Shown here: piece by piece, positions 1 through 8,245 of the stretch
Numbering within the stretch: the stretch's first letter is position 1
Layout of the letters: every line of letters starts with the position of its first letter
Made by a program: the position numbers and the translations under genes
Source: Multifurca ochricompacta
Lineage: Eukaryota > Basidiomycota > Agaricomycetes > Russulales > Russulaceae
Direction: 5' to 3'
NCBI GenBank assembly: GCA_022496185.1
Contig: WTXG01000479.1
Coordinates: 1-19,650 of the forward strand
DNA length: 19,650 bases
Notes under the pieces: model-generated
What the model was told of the DNA's origin: nothing
What the model saw: the letters and a program-made list of their open reading frames with translations, nothing else
Database searches by the model: none

Positions 1-2113
1 CCCATGAACGGCACAGGTCCTGGTTCATGTTTTGGGAAACTTGTGCCCAAAGGTCCATGTCGTGGAGACTGACAACGGCCGTCTTGGCAATACTTCCTCT
101 GGGAGGACAGTGATGTCGTTATGTCGTCCTCTCCTGTATGCATGTCAGGTCTGCGCGACAATGCATCTGCTCTAGCGTTCTGACTCCCGGCAATGTGTTC
201 AGTGTGAAGTTGTACTCTTCTAGTTCCAAGACCTCTCGTGCTACGCGTCGACTGATCTTGTGGGGTTCTTTCCAGTATAACAGGTTGGAATGATCAGTAT
301 AGATGATGGTCTTGTGGGGGGTCCCTGCCAAGTAGGGTCGCCAGTGTCGTAAGCCTTGACGATGGTAGAAGCTCTCTGTCCCAGATGTCGTAGTTTCTTT
401 CGGCTGGGGAAAAGGTTTCGGAATAGTATGCCACTGGTGAGCACTTGTGTGGCATCTCTCTGGTATAATACTGCCCCGTTCGCAAATGTGAGGCATCCAC
501 CTCTACCTCGAAGGGGTGGCTCAGATCTGGTTGGATAAGTACTGGTTCCGAGCCGACGAGGTCCCTAATCCGTTCAAACGCCTGCTGCTGTGGGGCATCC
601 CAATGCCATGGTACGTCCTTTTTCAGTAGGTCGTTCAGTGGTCGCGCTATGCCTGAAAATCCCTTGACGAATCGTCGGTAGAAGTTACAAAATCCGATGA
701 ACGATCGGACGTCCTTGACGCAGGTTGGCACGGGCCATTCCCGGATTCCTGTACTTTCACGGGATCCATGCGCACTTGTCCTCCTTCTAAGATGACCCCT
801 AGATACTCAACGCTCCGTTGTTCAAAGGAGCATTTGGCAGGTTTGAGGTAGAGATCATGTTCTTGCAGTATATCCAGTACTTGATGTACACGACGCCGGT
901 GGTGGTCCAAATCATCTGTGGTGGCTACTAGGATGTCGTCCATGTAGACCACTACTTCTCCTGTGAGAATGAGATCGCGGAAGATGTGGTTCATCATGGA
1001 CTGGAACGTTGCCGGCGAGTTTGTAAGACCAAAGAACATAACGTTGGGTTCGAACAACCCTTGGTTTGTTTTGAATGCCGCCTTGCACTGGTCACCTTCC
1101 TTGATTCTAACGTTATTGTAGCCCCATCGCACGTCCATCTTCGAGAAGAGGGACTTATCCCTCATGGTGTCAATGAGTTCGGAGATGAGTGGCAGGGGGT
1201 AGGCATTCTTTATGGTGTATGTGTTAATTCGCCGGTAATCCTGAACCGGTCGCAGCTTGCCGTCCTTCTTTTTGATGAAGAAGAAGGGCGAGGCGTACTG
1301 CGACTTGGACGGGCGAATATATCCTTTTGCCAAGTGTTCTTCAAGGAACTCTGTCAGTGCCACCTGCTCGGACTGGGACAGCGGATAGATTTTGCAATCT
1401 ATCGCGGTAGGTGTATCGGGGAGTAGGTCTATGGCGTGGTCCCATGGTCTGGAAGGTGGAAAGCGCTGAGATTCTTCTTCAGAGAACACCTTCCAATGCC
1501 TATGGTAAACGCTCGGTACTATGTCGCTGTATGTCTTTTCTGTCTGTCCTTGTATTGCCTTTTGGGCTAGCTCTGATGCTTTAGTGGCGTAACAGTGGCC
1601 TGGGTCTTCCTCTCCCGTGCTCGTGGCTTTTATTGTCGGATGTCTGACTGCGTAGTCATAGCCTATGGACGTAATGATGGTGGGATATGATTCTTTGTCC
1701 ATTGTCGCGTCAGCCCAGTTGATCTTGGGCTCAAACGCAGCAAGCCACGGGTATCCTAAGATAAGATCTTCGTCTCCTAGGTCTGTGATCAGGAAACGAA
1801 TGTTCTTCGTGGTTTCGCCAACCTGGACCTTTAGATCCACGTAATGAGTAATCTTTCCAGCGCGGTTGGCCGTTCTGTCAATGTTCCAAATGTTCTTTTC
1901 CTGGGGGAGCGCCAGCCGTCCCAGACCCATCGTCTTGATTAGTCGTGGGTGAATAAAATTGTCTGTGGCTCCGGAGTCCACTAAAATGTCTCGGTCGGCC
2001 GTCCTCTGCGTAGTTTCGAAATGGACTGGTATTTTCAATGATTTGAATCGACTAACATACACAGAGGTAACATGGAGTGCTCGTGCCCAGGCCGATGGGT
2101 TTGAGCCTAACAA
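1..2113 (-). pseudogene. Element A pol: protease, RT and RNase H, frameshifted and incomplete
   Basis: The pol frame opens at TTG (2113-2111), inside the 3' end of gag and in the -1 frame, with no ATG nearby. This suggests a Gag-Pol fusion made by frameshifting. It begins with an aspartic protease (DSGATDNF, residues 46-53), then a linker and an RT with the YMDD catalytic motif. The frame is open to about position 752. There a base appears lost after the codons for VKVQ, shifting the RT C-terminal region (CVKDVRSFIGFCNFYRRF) to another frame. Further single-base losses occur near 480, 430, 370, 350, 225, 130 and 90, by comparison with element B. RNase H pieces such as VDASH and TDHSNLLYW remain recognisable. 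The window starts in the linker between RNase H and integrase. As written, it cannot encode a complete Pol. Confidence 0.88.
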
Positions 2114-2118
2114 AAATC
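2107..2118 (-). promoter_or_regulatory. Gag-Pol -1 frameshift overlap, element A
   Basis: On the minus strand, gag ends GAT TTT TGT TAG while pol continues TTT TTG TTA GGC one base back. The run of five U residues (2112-2116) lets a Phe-tRNA on UUU slip back one base onto UUU. The same GGATTTTTG occurs at the gag/pol junction of B and C. It is not a classical X XXY YYZ heptamer, so slippage would have to occur in the P site next to the stop. No pol ATG is available as an alternative start. Confidence 0.55.
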
Positions 2119-3618
2119 CTTCTTCGCAAATGCCTTTTCTACTAATATGGCGCGCACTTCCTCACTCTCCTTCATCATGTTGGCCCATATGTCCTGAGCC
2201 TTTTCTTCTTTTGACCGCTTGTCCACGACGGGGGGGTTGTTCTGAACAGGATGTTCAGATGTCACAGTGGCGGCGGCGACTCGTACTCCCTTCTTGGGAC
2301 AGTCCCGGGACATATGTCCCAGTGCTCTACACCGGAAGCAGCGTCCTTCCTTCATTAGCGTCTGCCGTTCGTCGTCTGTAAGTGCCGCCCGAGCTCGGGC
2401 TCTATCTGCAGAGGTGTCCATAGCATTTGGGTCCCTCTGGCCATGGGGTGCGGGTTTTACTCCAAACGCTGCTTTCCACTGGTCCCGGGTTTTTCCCTTT
2501 TTGGTGTCAACTCCAAACCTTGTCTGGAAGTCAAGGTAGTCTTGTTGCTGTCTTCGAGCAGCATCAACCCAAGTATCCCAGTCGTGAGGGTGATGAAACT
2601 GGATGATATTTTTGACCAGGGGGTTGGGCAAACCCTGTGAGAAGAGGTCTAACGTTGCCTCTTCATCAGTGTCATAGCCAGCTCTGTTGGCTAGACTTCT
2701 GAACTTGGCAACGTATGCGTCAAGTTCTCCCTTCTCCATTCTGAGGGACTTTAGTTCTCGGGCTGCCTTCTGCTTGGCCTGCCCATCCGTGAAGGCATCC
2801 TTGAACCGCTCAGCGATGGTCTCCCAAAGACCTTCGCTGGTGGTACGACGTCCACCTTCAACTTGTTCATTCAGCCATTCCAGCTGTTCCATGGTCCAGT
2901 CATCAACTGCATCCCCCCGAATCAGAGAAAGGAACAGATTGGCTCTTTGAAAGGGGTTGACAATCTGTGGGACGTCATGGTTGAAGTTTTTGAAGGTGGT
3001 GAACTCCAACATGAATTTTTTGCTTTGTGAGCGGTCCCCAGTGAACGTTTGGGGGAGTACTCCTGATAGTCGTCCAGACGGGGGGGGAATGTTTGGTGGT
3101 ACTGCCACCGGGGCTGGTGGGGCGGGGTCGGGAAGCTGGGCGGCAATGGTAGACATGTTCTGGTAAAATGGGGTGACGGTGTCGGTGGATTGTATAGAGA
3201 TCTGGGGAGTTGTCAAAGCAGGGGCTCTGAACGTGACAACTTCGGGTGCAACTGGGGCTGTAGACGACGCTAATACCAGTGCTTCTTCGCTATGTTCTTC
3301 TATGTACTCCTCTGGTTCGGAGTCTGTGACAATGGCCGGAGGATTTTCTCTCCACGGGCCTAGTCCAAATTCAGGTGGGGCAGGTCTGGTTGTAACCCAA
3401 GAGTTTCGACTGTCCGAGTATCGGATACAATACCAAACTCTTTTCTCTTCGTCGTATTCTACCGGTTGGTATCTTCCGTCGTGATAGACGTAGTATCCAA
3501 ACTCGGTTTCAAAGTCTTTCCAGGTGGCAGAGCCAAGTACTTGCTGTGAAAGATTATGCTCGTCTCTGCGTTCGATGAGTTCTTCCCGGAAGAGGGTCTG
3601 ACTGCGGCTGGAAGCCAC
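2107..3618 (-). CDS. gag: Element A Gag: capsid/nucleocapsid polyprotein with CCHC zinc knuckle
   Basis: This is a structural protein of a Gypsy element that would assemble cytoplasmic particles and bind element RNA. The frame has 503 codons without interruption and ends in TAG. Residues 1-190 are a variable, proline-rich N-terminal region. Residues 190-340 are the capsid-like core (LPQTFTGDRSQSKKFMLEF, later FSQGLPNPLV). Residues 427-440 are a CX2CX4HX4C knuckle (CFRCRALGHMSRDC), followed by a basic linker. The frame opens at GTG, 19 nt from the LTR, with A at -3 and G at +4; the first in-frame ATG is at residue 155. The first 154 codons match element C with mostly silent or conservative changes, so they look translated. 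The 3' end overlaps pol. Initiation at GTG is an inference. Confidence 0.92.
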   Translation of the reverse strand: MASSRSQTLFREELIERRDEHNLSQQVLGSATWKDFETEFGYYVYHDGRYQPVEYDEEKRVWYCIRYSDSRNSWVTTRPAPPEFGLGPWRENPPAIVTDSEPEEYIEEHSEEALVLASSTAPVAPEVVTFRAPALTTPQISIQSTDTVTPFYQNMSTIAAQLPDPAPPAPVAVPPNIPPPSGRLSGVLPQTFTGDRSQSKKFMLEFTTFKNFNHDVPQIVNPFQRANLFLSLIRGDAVDDWTMEQLEWLNEQVEGGRRTTSEGLWETIAERFKDAFTDGQAKQKAARELKSLRMEKGELDAYVAKFRSLANRAGYDTDEEATLDLFSQGLPNPLVKNIIQFHHPHDWDTWVDAARRQQQDYLDFQTRFGVDTKKGKTRDQWKAAFGVKPAPHGQRDPNAMDTSADRARARAALTDDERQTLMKEGRCFRCRALGHMSRDCPKKGVRVAAATVTSEHPVQNNPPVVDKRSKEEKAQDIWANMMKESEEVRAILVEKAFAKKDFC

Positions 3619-3624
3619 TGTGAG

Positions 3625-3635
3625 AGACTCGACTT
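3625..3635 (-). promoter_or_regulatory. Self-primer binding site, element A
   Basis: Two bases inside the LTR boundary, the minus strand reads AAGTCGAGTCT. This is the exact complement of AGACTCGACTT in the LTR (plus-strand 3860-3870), which lies 34 bases after the start of the TATA box, where the transcript should begin. In Tf1 of fission yeast the first 11 nt of the mRNA fold back on a site like this to prime minus-strand DNA synthesis. No tRNA 3'-end complement (TGG...) follows the LTR directly. Confidence 0.75.
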
Positions 3636-3637
3636 GA

Positions 3638-4214
3638 TGTTACGTCCGGTGTGAGACGTTCCGCACGACTTGTGCGACAGCTTGGTTCGTGAGTTCGGAT
3701 AAGAGATCAATAAGACCTCTTGGAGTATGAGTGGGTGAGTCAAAGTCAACGGGGCTGCTCCCGAGTGACGATGTTAAGCGGAAAGTGCCTAAAGCACTGA
3801 GACGATCGAGTCAAAGACTTCAAAGGGGAGTCCAGAAGACAAACACCGATGTATTCAATAAGTCGAGTCTGAGGTCTACAAGGTAGTTACAGCGGACTTA
3901 TATACGTAATCGAATGGGCGTCTATAGATAAGATAACGGAGTCAAGTGGGCCCGAATATACGAAAGCGGAGGGCGTAAAGCCTGGCTTCTGATAGGGGAT
4001 TAAGTAAGTGTCCGGTCGTAAAGATAAGGGATAAGATAAGGGTCCAAACATAAGTACAGTAGCACAAACATAGACAAAGGCAATCACGGGGAAGGGAGCA
4101 GGGCACGTGAAGGATCCCACGATGGAGATGTGATCTGATAATGTAAAGTAGGCGGCAAAGAGGGGTCGTCGTTGGGTAAGAGAAAGAAAACAGGAAGAGA
4201 CGGGGTTCGTAACA
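3638..4214 (-). repeat. Element A 5' LTR, 577 bp
   Basis: Bounded by TGTTACG and CGTAACA (TG...CA). On the minus strand, U3 includes a cluster of GATAA boxes written TTATC (plus-strand GATAA at 4023, 4030, 4035, 3927 and 3932), then TATATAA (3904-3898). The predicted transcript start is near 3870 and is followed by R-U5. A small U5 hairpin, CGCAC-AAGTC-GTGCG, sits at 3662-3676. I see no ATG on the minus strand between the predicted start and the gag GTG. It is close in sequence to the C LTR and recognisably related to the B LTR. Confidence 0.92.
3898..3904 (-). promoter_or_regulatory. TATA box of element A LTR promoter
   Basis: The minus strand reads TATATAAG in a block (ACGTATATAAGTCCGCTGTA) that also occurs in the LTRs of B and C. 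It lies 34 bases upstream of the predicted transcript start at 3870. Confidence 0.7.
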
Positions 4215-4697
4215 CACCCTCATGACTGGGACGAATGGGTCGATGCTGCTCGACGACAGCAGCAGGACTACCTTGACTTCCAAACACGATTTGGAGTCGA
4301 TACCAAGAAAGGGAAGACTCGGGAACAGTGGAAAGCCGCATTCGGGGTCAAACCAGTACACACCACGCAAAGGGACCCCAATGCCATGGACACCTCCGCA
4401 GACAGAGTCAGGGCGAGAGCCACACTCACAGAAGACGAACAGCAGACACTGATGAAGGAAGGAAGGTGTTTTCGCTGTAAAGGCCAAGGACATATGTCCC
4501 GAGATTGTCCGAAAAAGGGAGTACGAGTTGCAGCAGCGAACGCTACGCCGACGCCTCCTATTAACAATAACCCGCCGGCTGTCGATAAGCGAACCAAGGA
4601 AGAGAAGGCCCAGGACATATGGGCAAACATGATGAAGGAGAGTGAGGAAGTGCGAGCCATCCTTGTGGAAAAGGCTTTCGCGAAGAAGGATTTTTGA
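4215..4697 (+). CDS. gag: Element B Gag, C-terminal part (5' truncated by element A)
   Basis: There are 160 codons in frame from the junction with A's LTR, beginning HPHDWDEWVDAARRQQQDYL, which matches residues 343-362 of A's Gag. The missing first two thirds (N-terminal and most of the capsid core) should lie beyond element A. The nucleocapsid knuckle CFRCKGQGHMSRDC (CX2CX4HX4C) is at 4467-4508. The segment ends KKDF and TGA (4695-4697), one codon earlier than in A and C, which read KKDFC and TAG. Pol overlaps in the -1 frame. An ATG at 4386 is internal, not the true start. Confidence 0.92.
   Translation, partial: HPHDWDEWVDAARRQQQDYLDFQTRFGVDTKKGKTREQWKAAFGVKPVHTTQRDPNAMDTSADRVRARATLTEDEQQTLMKEGRCFRCKGQGHMSRDCPKKGVRVAAANATPTPPINNNPPAVDKRTKEEKAQDIWANMMKESEEVRAILVEKAFAKKDF
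4689..4697 (+). promoter_or_regulatory. Gag-Pol -1 frameshift overlap, element B
   Basis: Gag reads GAT TTT TGA, while pol reads TTT TTG ATA AGC, one base back. The U run at 4691-4695 permits slippage of the UUU-bound tRNA directly before the stop codon. The context GGATTTTTG is shared with A and C. The pol frame has no ATG near the junction. Confidence 0.55.
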
Positions 4698-7008
4698 TAA
4701 GCTCTACCCCATCGGCCTGGGCAAGAGCACTCCATGTTACCTCTGTGTATACTAGTCGATTCAAGTCGTTAAAAATACCAGTTCATTTCGAAACTACACA
4801 GAGGACGGCCGACCGAGACATCTTAGTGGACTCCGGAGCCACGGACAATTTTATCAGTCCAAGAATGATTAAAACCTTGGGACTAGGGAAGCAGGCTCTT
4901 CCCAAAGAGAAAAATATCTGGAATATTGACGGAACCGCCAACCGTGCTGGAAAAATCACGCATTACACCGACCTAAATGTCCAAGTCGGGGAAACAGCAA
5001 AAGTCATCCGCTTTCTGATCACTGACTTGGGAGACGAAGACCTCATTCTGGGGTATCCATGGCTCTCGGCATTCGAGCCTAGAATCAATTGGGGAGATGC
5101 AACAATGGACAAGGATTCTTACCCCACCGTCATTACGTCGAGGGGCTACGATTATGCGATTAGACATGGCGCAACGAAGGATGCGGATATCAGCGTAGAG
5201 GACCTGGGTCACTGTTATGTCACGAAGGCCTCAGAATTAGCCCAGAAGGCGATACAGGGACAAACGGAGAAAACTTACGACGACATAGTACCACACACCT
5301 ACCGCCGACACTGGAAGGTGTTCTCAGAAGAGGAATCACAGCGATTCCCACCCTCTCGACCCTGGGATCATGCCATAGACCTACTCCCCGACACACCAGC
5401 TGCAATCGATTGCAAAATCTATCCACTATCCCAGTCCGAGCAGGTGGCATTGACGGAGTTCCTCGAAGAACATTTGGCGAAAGGATACATTCGTCCATCC
5501 AAGTCACAGTATGCCTCGCCCTTCTTCTTCATTAAAAAGAAGGATGGCAAGCTGCGGCCAGTCCAAGATTATCAACGGATCAATGCTCACACAGTGAAGA
5601 ATGCCTACCCCCTACCGCTTATCTCCGAACTCATAGACACCATGAGGGACAAGTCCCTCTTCTCAAAAATGGACGTGCGGTGGGGGTACAATAACGTCAG
5701 AATCAAGGAGGGGGATCAATGCAAGGCAGCGTTCAAAACAAATCAAGGGCTGTTTGAACCAAACGTCATGTTCTTTGGCCTTACCAACTCACCGGCAACG
5801 TTCCAAGCCATGATGAATCATATCTTCCGTGATCTCATCCTTACTGGAGAAGTAGTGGTCTATATGGACGACATATTGGTGGCTACTTCAGATAACCTAG
5901 ATCACCACCGAAACCAAGTACATCAGGTGTTAGAGATACTCCAGGAACACGACCTGTACCTCAAACCCGCAAAGTGCTCTTTTGAGCAACGAAGTGTCGA
6001 GTACCTAGGAGTCATCTTAGAAGGAGGACAAGTGCGCATGGATCCCGTTAAAGTACAGGGGATCTGGGAGTGGCCAGTGCCAACCTGCGTCAAGGACGTC
6101 AGATCGTTTATTGGGTTCTGCAACTTCTACCGACGCTTTGTCAAAGGATTCTCGGGCATCGCACGACCACTGAACGATCTCTTGAAGAAGGATGTACCAT
6201 GGCACTGGAGTTCAGCCCAACAGCGGGCGTTTGAACAGATCAGAGACCTAGTCGGCTCCGAACCCGTACTCATTCAACCAGATCTACATCGTCCCTTCGA
6301 ATTGGAAGTAGACGCCTCCCACTTTGCAAATGGAGCCGTGTTATATCAGAGAGATGCCACACAGATACTTCACCCGGTGGCGTATTACTCGGAGACCTTC
6401 TCCCCAGCTGAACGAAATTACGACATCTGGGATAGGGAACTCCTAGCCATAGTTAAAGCATTGCGACACTGGCGACCTTACCTGGCTGGGACCCCACACA
6501 AAACCATCATCCATACCGACCATTCCAACCTACTATACTGGAAGGAACCCCACAAAATTAGTCGGCGTGTGGCACGAGAAGTTCTGGAGTTAGAAGAATA
6601 CAACTTCACCCTGAAACACATTGCTGGGAGTCAGAATGCTAGAGCGGATGCACTGTCGCGAAGACCGGATATGCACACAGGCGAGGATGACAATAATGAC
6701 ATCACTGTCCTCCCAGAGGAAGTGTTCGCGAAAACTGCCGTAGTCAGCCTCCATGACATGGATCTATGGGCACAAGTTTCCCAAAACATGAACCAAGAAT
6801 TATGCCGTTCATGGGCCAATGCACACAATTTAAAGGAAGTCAACGGCCTGTGGTGGAAGGACGGAGATCGACTAGTTGTCACCGGTGGTGACAACATTAA
6901 GAGGGGGGTGATCCATTTTCATCACGACCTCCCCTCCGCAGGACACCCCGGTATTCACAACACCTACGCACTGGCCAAGAGAGACTATTGGTGGCCCAAC
7001 ATGAAAAA
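4694..7008 (+). CDS. pol: Element B Pol part 1: protease, RT, RNase H and integrase N-terminus
   Basis: This polyprotein copies element RNA into DNA. Numbering residues from TTG 4694, the aspartic protease has DSGATDNF at 46-53. The RT spans about 200-440, with the catalytic Asp in FSKMDVRWGYNN (about 327) and YMDD at 390-393. RNase H spans about 530-655, with VDASHFANGA, DRELLAIV and TDHSNLL carrying the acidic residues, and ends ADALSRRPD. The integrase zinc-binding start follows (HHDLPSAGHPGIH, about 743-755). The frame runs 2.3 kb without a stop to an A5G run at 7004-7009, where one base seems lost and the integrase continues in the next frame (see the following entry). Translation probably depends on the gag-pol frameshift, because no ATG precedes the protease. 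Confidence 0.95.
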
Positions 7009-8175
7009 GACGTCGAAAATTATGTACAAGGATGCGCAGCGTGTCAGGCAAACAAGGTCAACACACACCCAAAAATCCCGCCAATACACCCCATTACTCC
7101 CATTGTGTCGACCCCCTTTCAGACTATTGCCATGGACTTCATTGTCAAACTACCCGAGTCGCAGGGCTTTGACACCATCCTTACGATCACTGACCACGAC
7201 TGCTCCAAAGCAGCCCTATTCATTCCCTGTCACGAGACTATTACCGCCGAAGGAGTGGCAAAACTGTACTTAAATCATGTATACCGCCATTATGGACTCC
7301 CCGAGAAGATCATATCCGACCGTGATACCAGGTTCACATCAGCATTCGCCAGAGCCCTATGCAAAAAGTTGGACATAGCGCAGAACATCTCCACGGCCTA
7401 TCATCCACAGACGGATGGGCAGTCCGAGCGGACAAATCAGTGGCTTGAACAATACCTCCGATTCTGGTGCAACAGCAGACAAGACGACTGGGCAGAATGG
7501 TTATCAACTGCGGAGTTCGCTCACAACTCGTGGCCCAGTGGCACCACGAAGACCACTCCCTTCTCCCTTATCATGGGCTGGACCCCGCGCACCACATGGG
7601 TAGATAAGCCCACTCAAGTCCCTTCCGTAACCCAGCGGATAAGCCAATGGGAAGAGTTACGACAATCGGCCTATGACAACCTCGTAAAGGCACAGCAGCT
7701 TCTGACCGCCCAGCCAAGCACTTTCACACCTTATCAGACCAATGACTGGGTGTGGCTTGAGGGAAAAAATATCCACACATCACACCCCTCAGCCAAACTA
7801 GCGCCCCGACGTCACGGGCCCTTCCGGATCACAAGGAAGCTGTCAAATGTGTCATATGAACTACAATTGCCGCTGAAATGGAAGATCCACCCTGTCTTCC
7901 ACGCCAAGCTCTTGACCCCATATAAGGAAACCTCCATTCATGGAGAGAACTTCCCGAGGCCCCCACCTGACCTTATCGACGGAGAAGAAGAATGGGAAGT
8001 AGAACGCGTCCTAAACTCGAAGCGACAAGGCCGAGGGCGCAAGTTGTTTTACCTGATCAAGTGGAAAGGTTTCCCAGACTCTGACAACTCGTGGGAACCA
8101 GCCGGGGATATCTTTGCCCCGGACCTGATCGCGGAGTTTCACTTACGACACCCCCAAGCGCCCAAGAACATTTAA
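7009..8175 (+). CDS. pol: Element B Pol part 2: integrase core and chromodomain
   Basis: This continues the integrase one frame earlier. GCAACQANK supplies the two cysteines of the HHCC zinc finger. The catalytic triad is D,D(35)E: Asp in AMDFIVKL, Asp in ISDRDTRF and Glu in GQSERTNQ, with 35 residues between the last two. A GPF/Y module follows (RRHGPFRITRKLSNVSYELQ), then VFHAKLLTPY and a C-terminal chromodomain (EWEVERVLNSK ... YLIKWKGFPDSDNSWEP). The positions of the three HP1 methyl-lysine cage aromatics are Trp, Trp and Phe, so the fold could read a histone methyl mark and steer insertion to heterochromatin, as known for chromoviruses. The stop is TAA at 8173-8175. The break from part 1 is a single missing base in AAAAAG. 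Either this copy is dead or the base is a sequencing error. Confidence 0.94.
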   Translation, partial: DVENYVQGCAACQANKVNTHPKIPPIHPITPIVSTPFQTIAMDFIVKLPESQGFDTILTITDHDCSKAALFIPCHETITAEGVAKLYLNHVYRHYGLPEKIISDRDTRFTSAFARALCKKLDIAQNISTAYHPQTDGQSERTNQWLEQYLRFWCNSRQDDWAEWLSTAEFAHNSWPSGTTKTTPFSLIMGWTPRTTWVDKPTQVPSVTQRISQWEELRQSAYDNLVKAQQLLTAQPSTFTPYQTNDWVWLEGKNIHTSHPSAKLAPRRHGPFRITRKLSNVSYELQLPLKWKIHPVFHAKLLTPYKETSIHGENFPRPPPDLIDGEEEWEVERVLNSKRQGRGRKLFYLIKWKGFPDSDNSWEPAGDIFAPDLIAEFHLRHPQAPKNI

Positions 8176-8245
8176 AAGAAGAGCAGACTCCCAACTTTTC
8201 CCCCAGAACAACGCTTCACCAGCAACGTCCTAACTTACCATCGAT
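8176..8245 (+). other. Spacer between pol and ORF3, element B
   Basis: This 70-base spacer lies between the pol stop and the ORF3 ATG. It contains a TAA in the ORF3 frame (8231-8233), so ORF3 is not a simple in-frame readthrough of anything upstream. A branch-point-like CTAAC occurs at 8230-8234, but no convincing AG acceptor precedes the ATG. No TATA box is visible. Confidence 0.5.

Larger units (their letters stand above)
1..4214 (-). mobile_element. Element A: Ty3/Gypsy LTR retrotransposon, 5' part, nested in element B
   Basis: Read on the minus strand, the order is 5' LTR (3638-4214), a 19-nt leader with a self-primer site, gag, then pol running off the left edge. The outer LTR end (TGTTACG on the minus strand) abuts codons of element B's gag at 4215, so A is a later insertion into B. 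The expected 5-bp target duplication is CACCC (4215-4219); its partner is outside the window. A resembles element C closely throughout gag and the LTR, and B less closely. Gag and the first part of pol are open, but the last 750 bases toward the edge carry many frameshifts. Confidence 0.93.

Noticed and set aside
3942..4493. Minus-strand open frame of 183 codons across the A LTR and B gag
   Set aside because: It joins LTR sequence to the antisense of gag across an insertion junction; no domain, and the sense strand is clearly coding.
4386..4697. A separate small zinc-knuckle gene starting at ATG 4386
   Set aside because: The frame is open back to the junction at 4215 and matches the Gag of A and C, so this ATG is internal.
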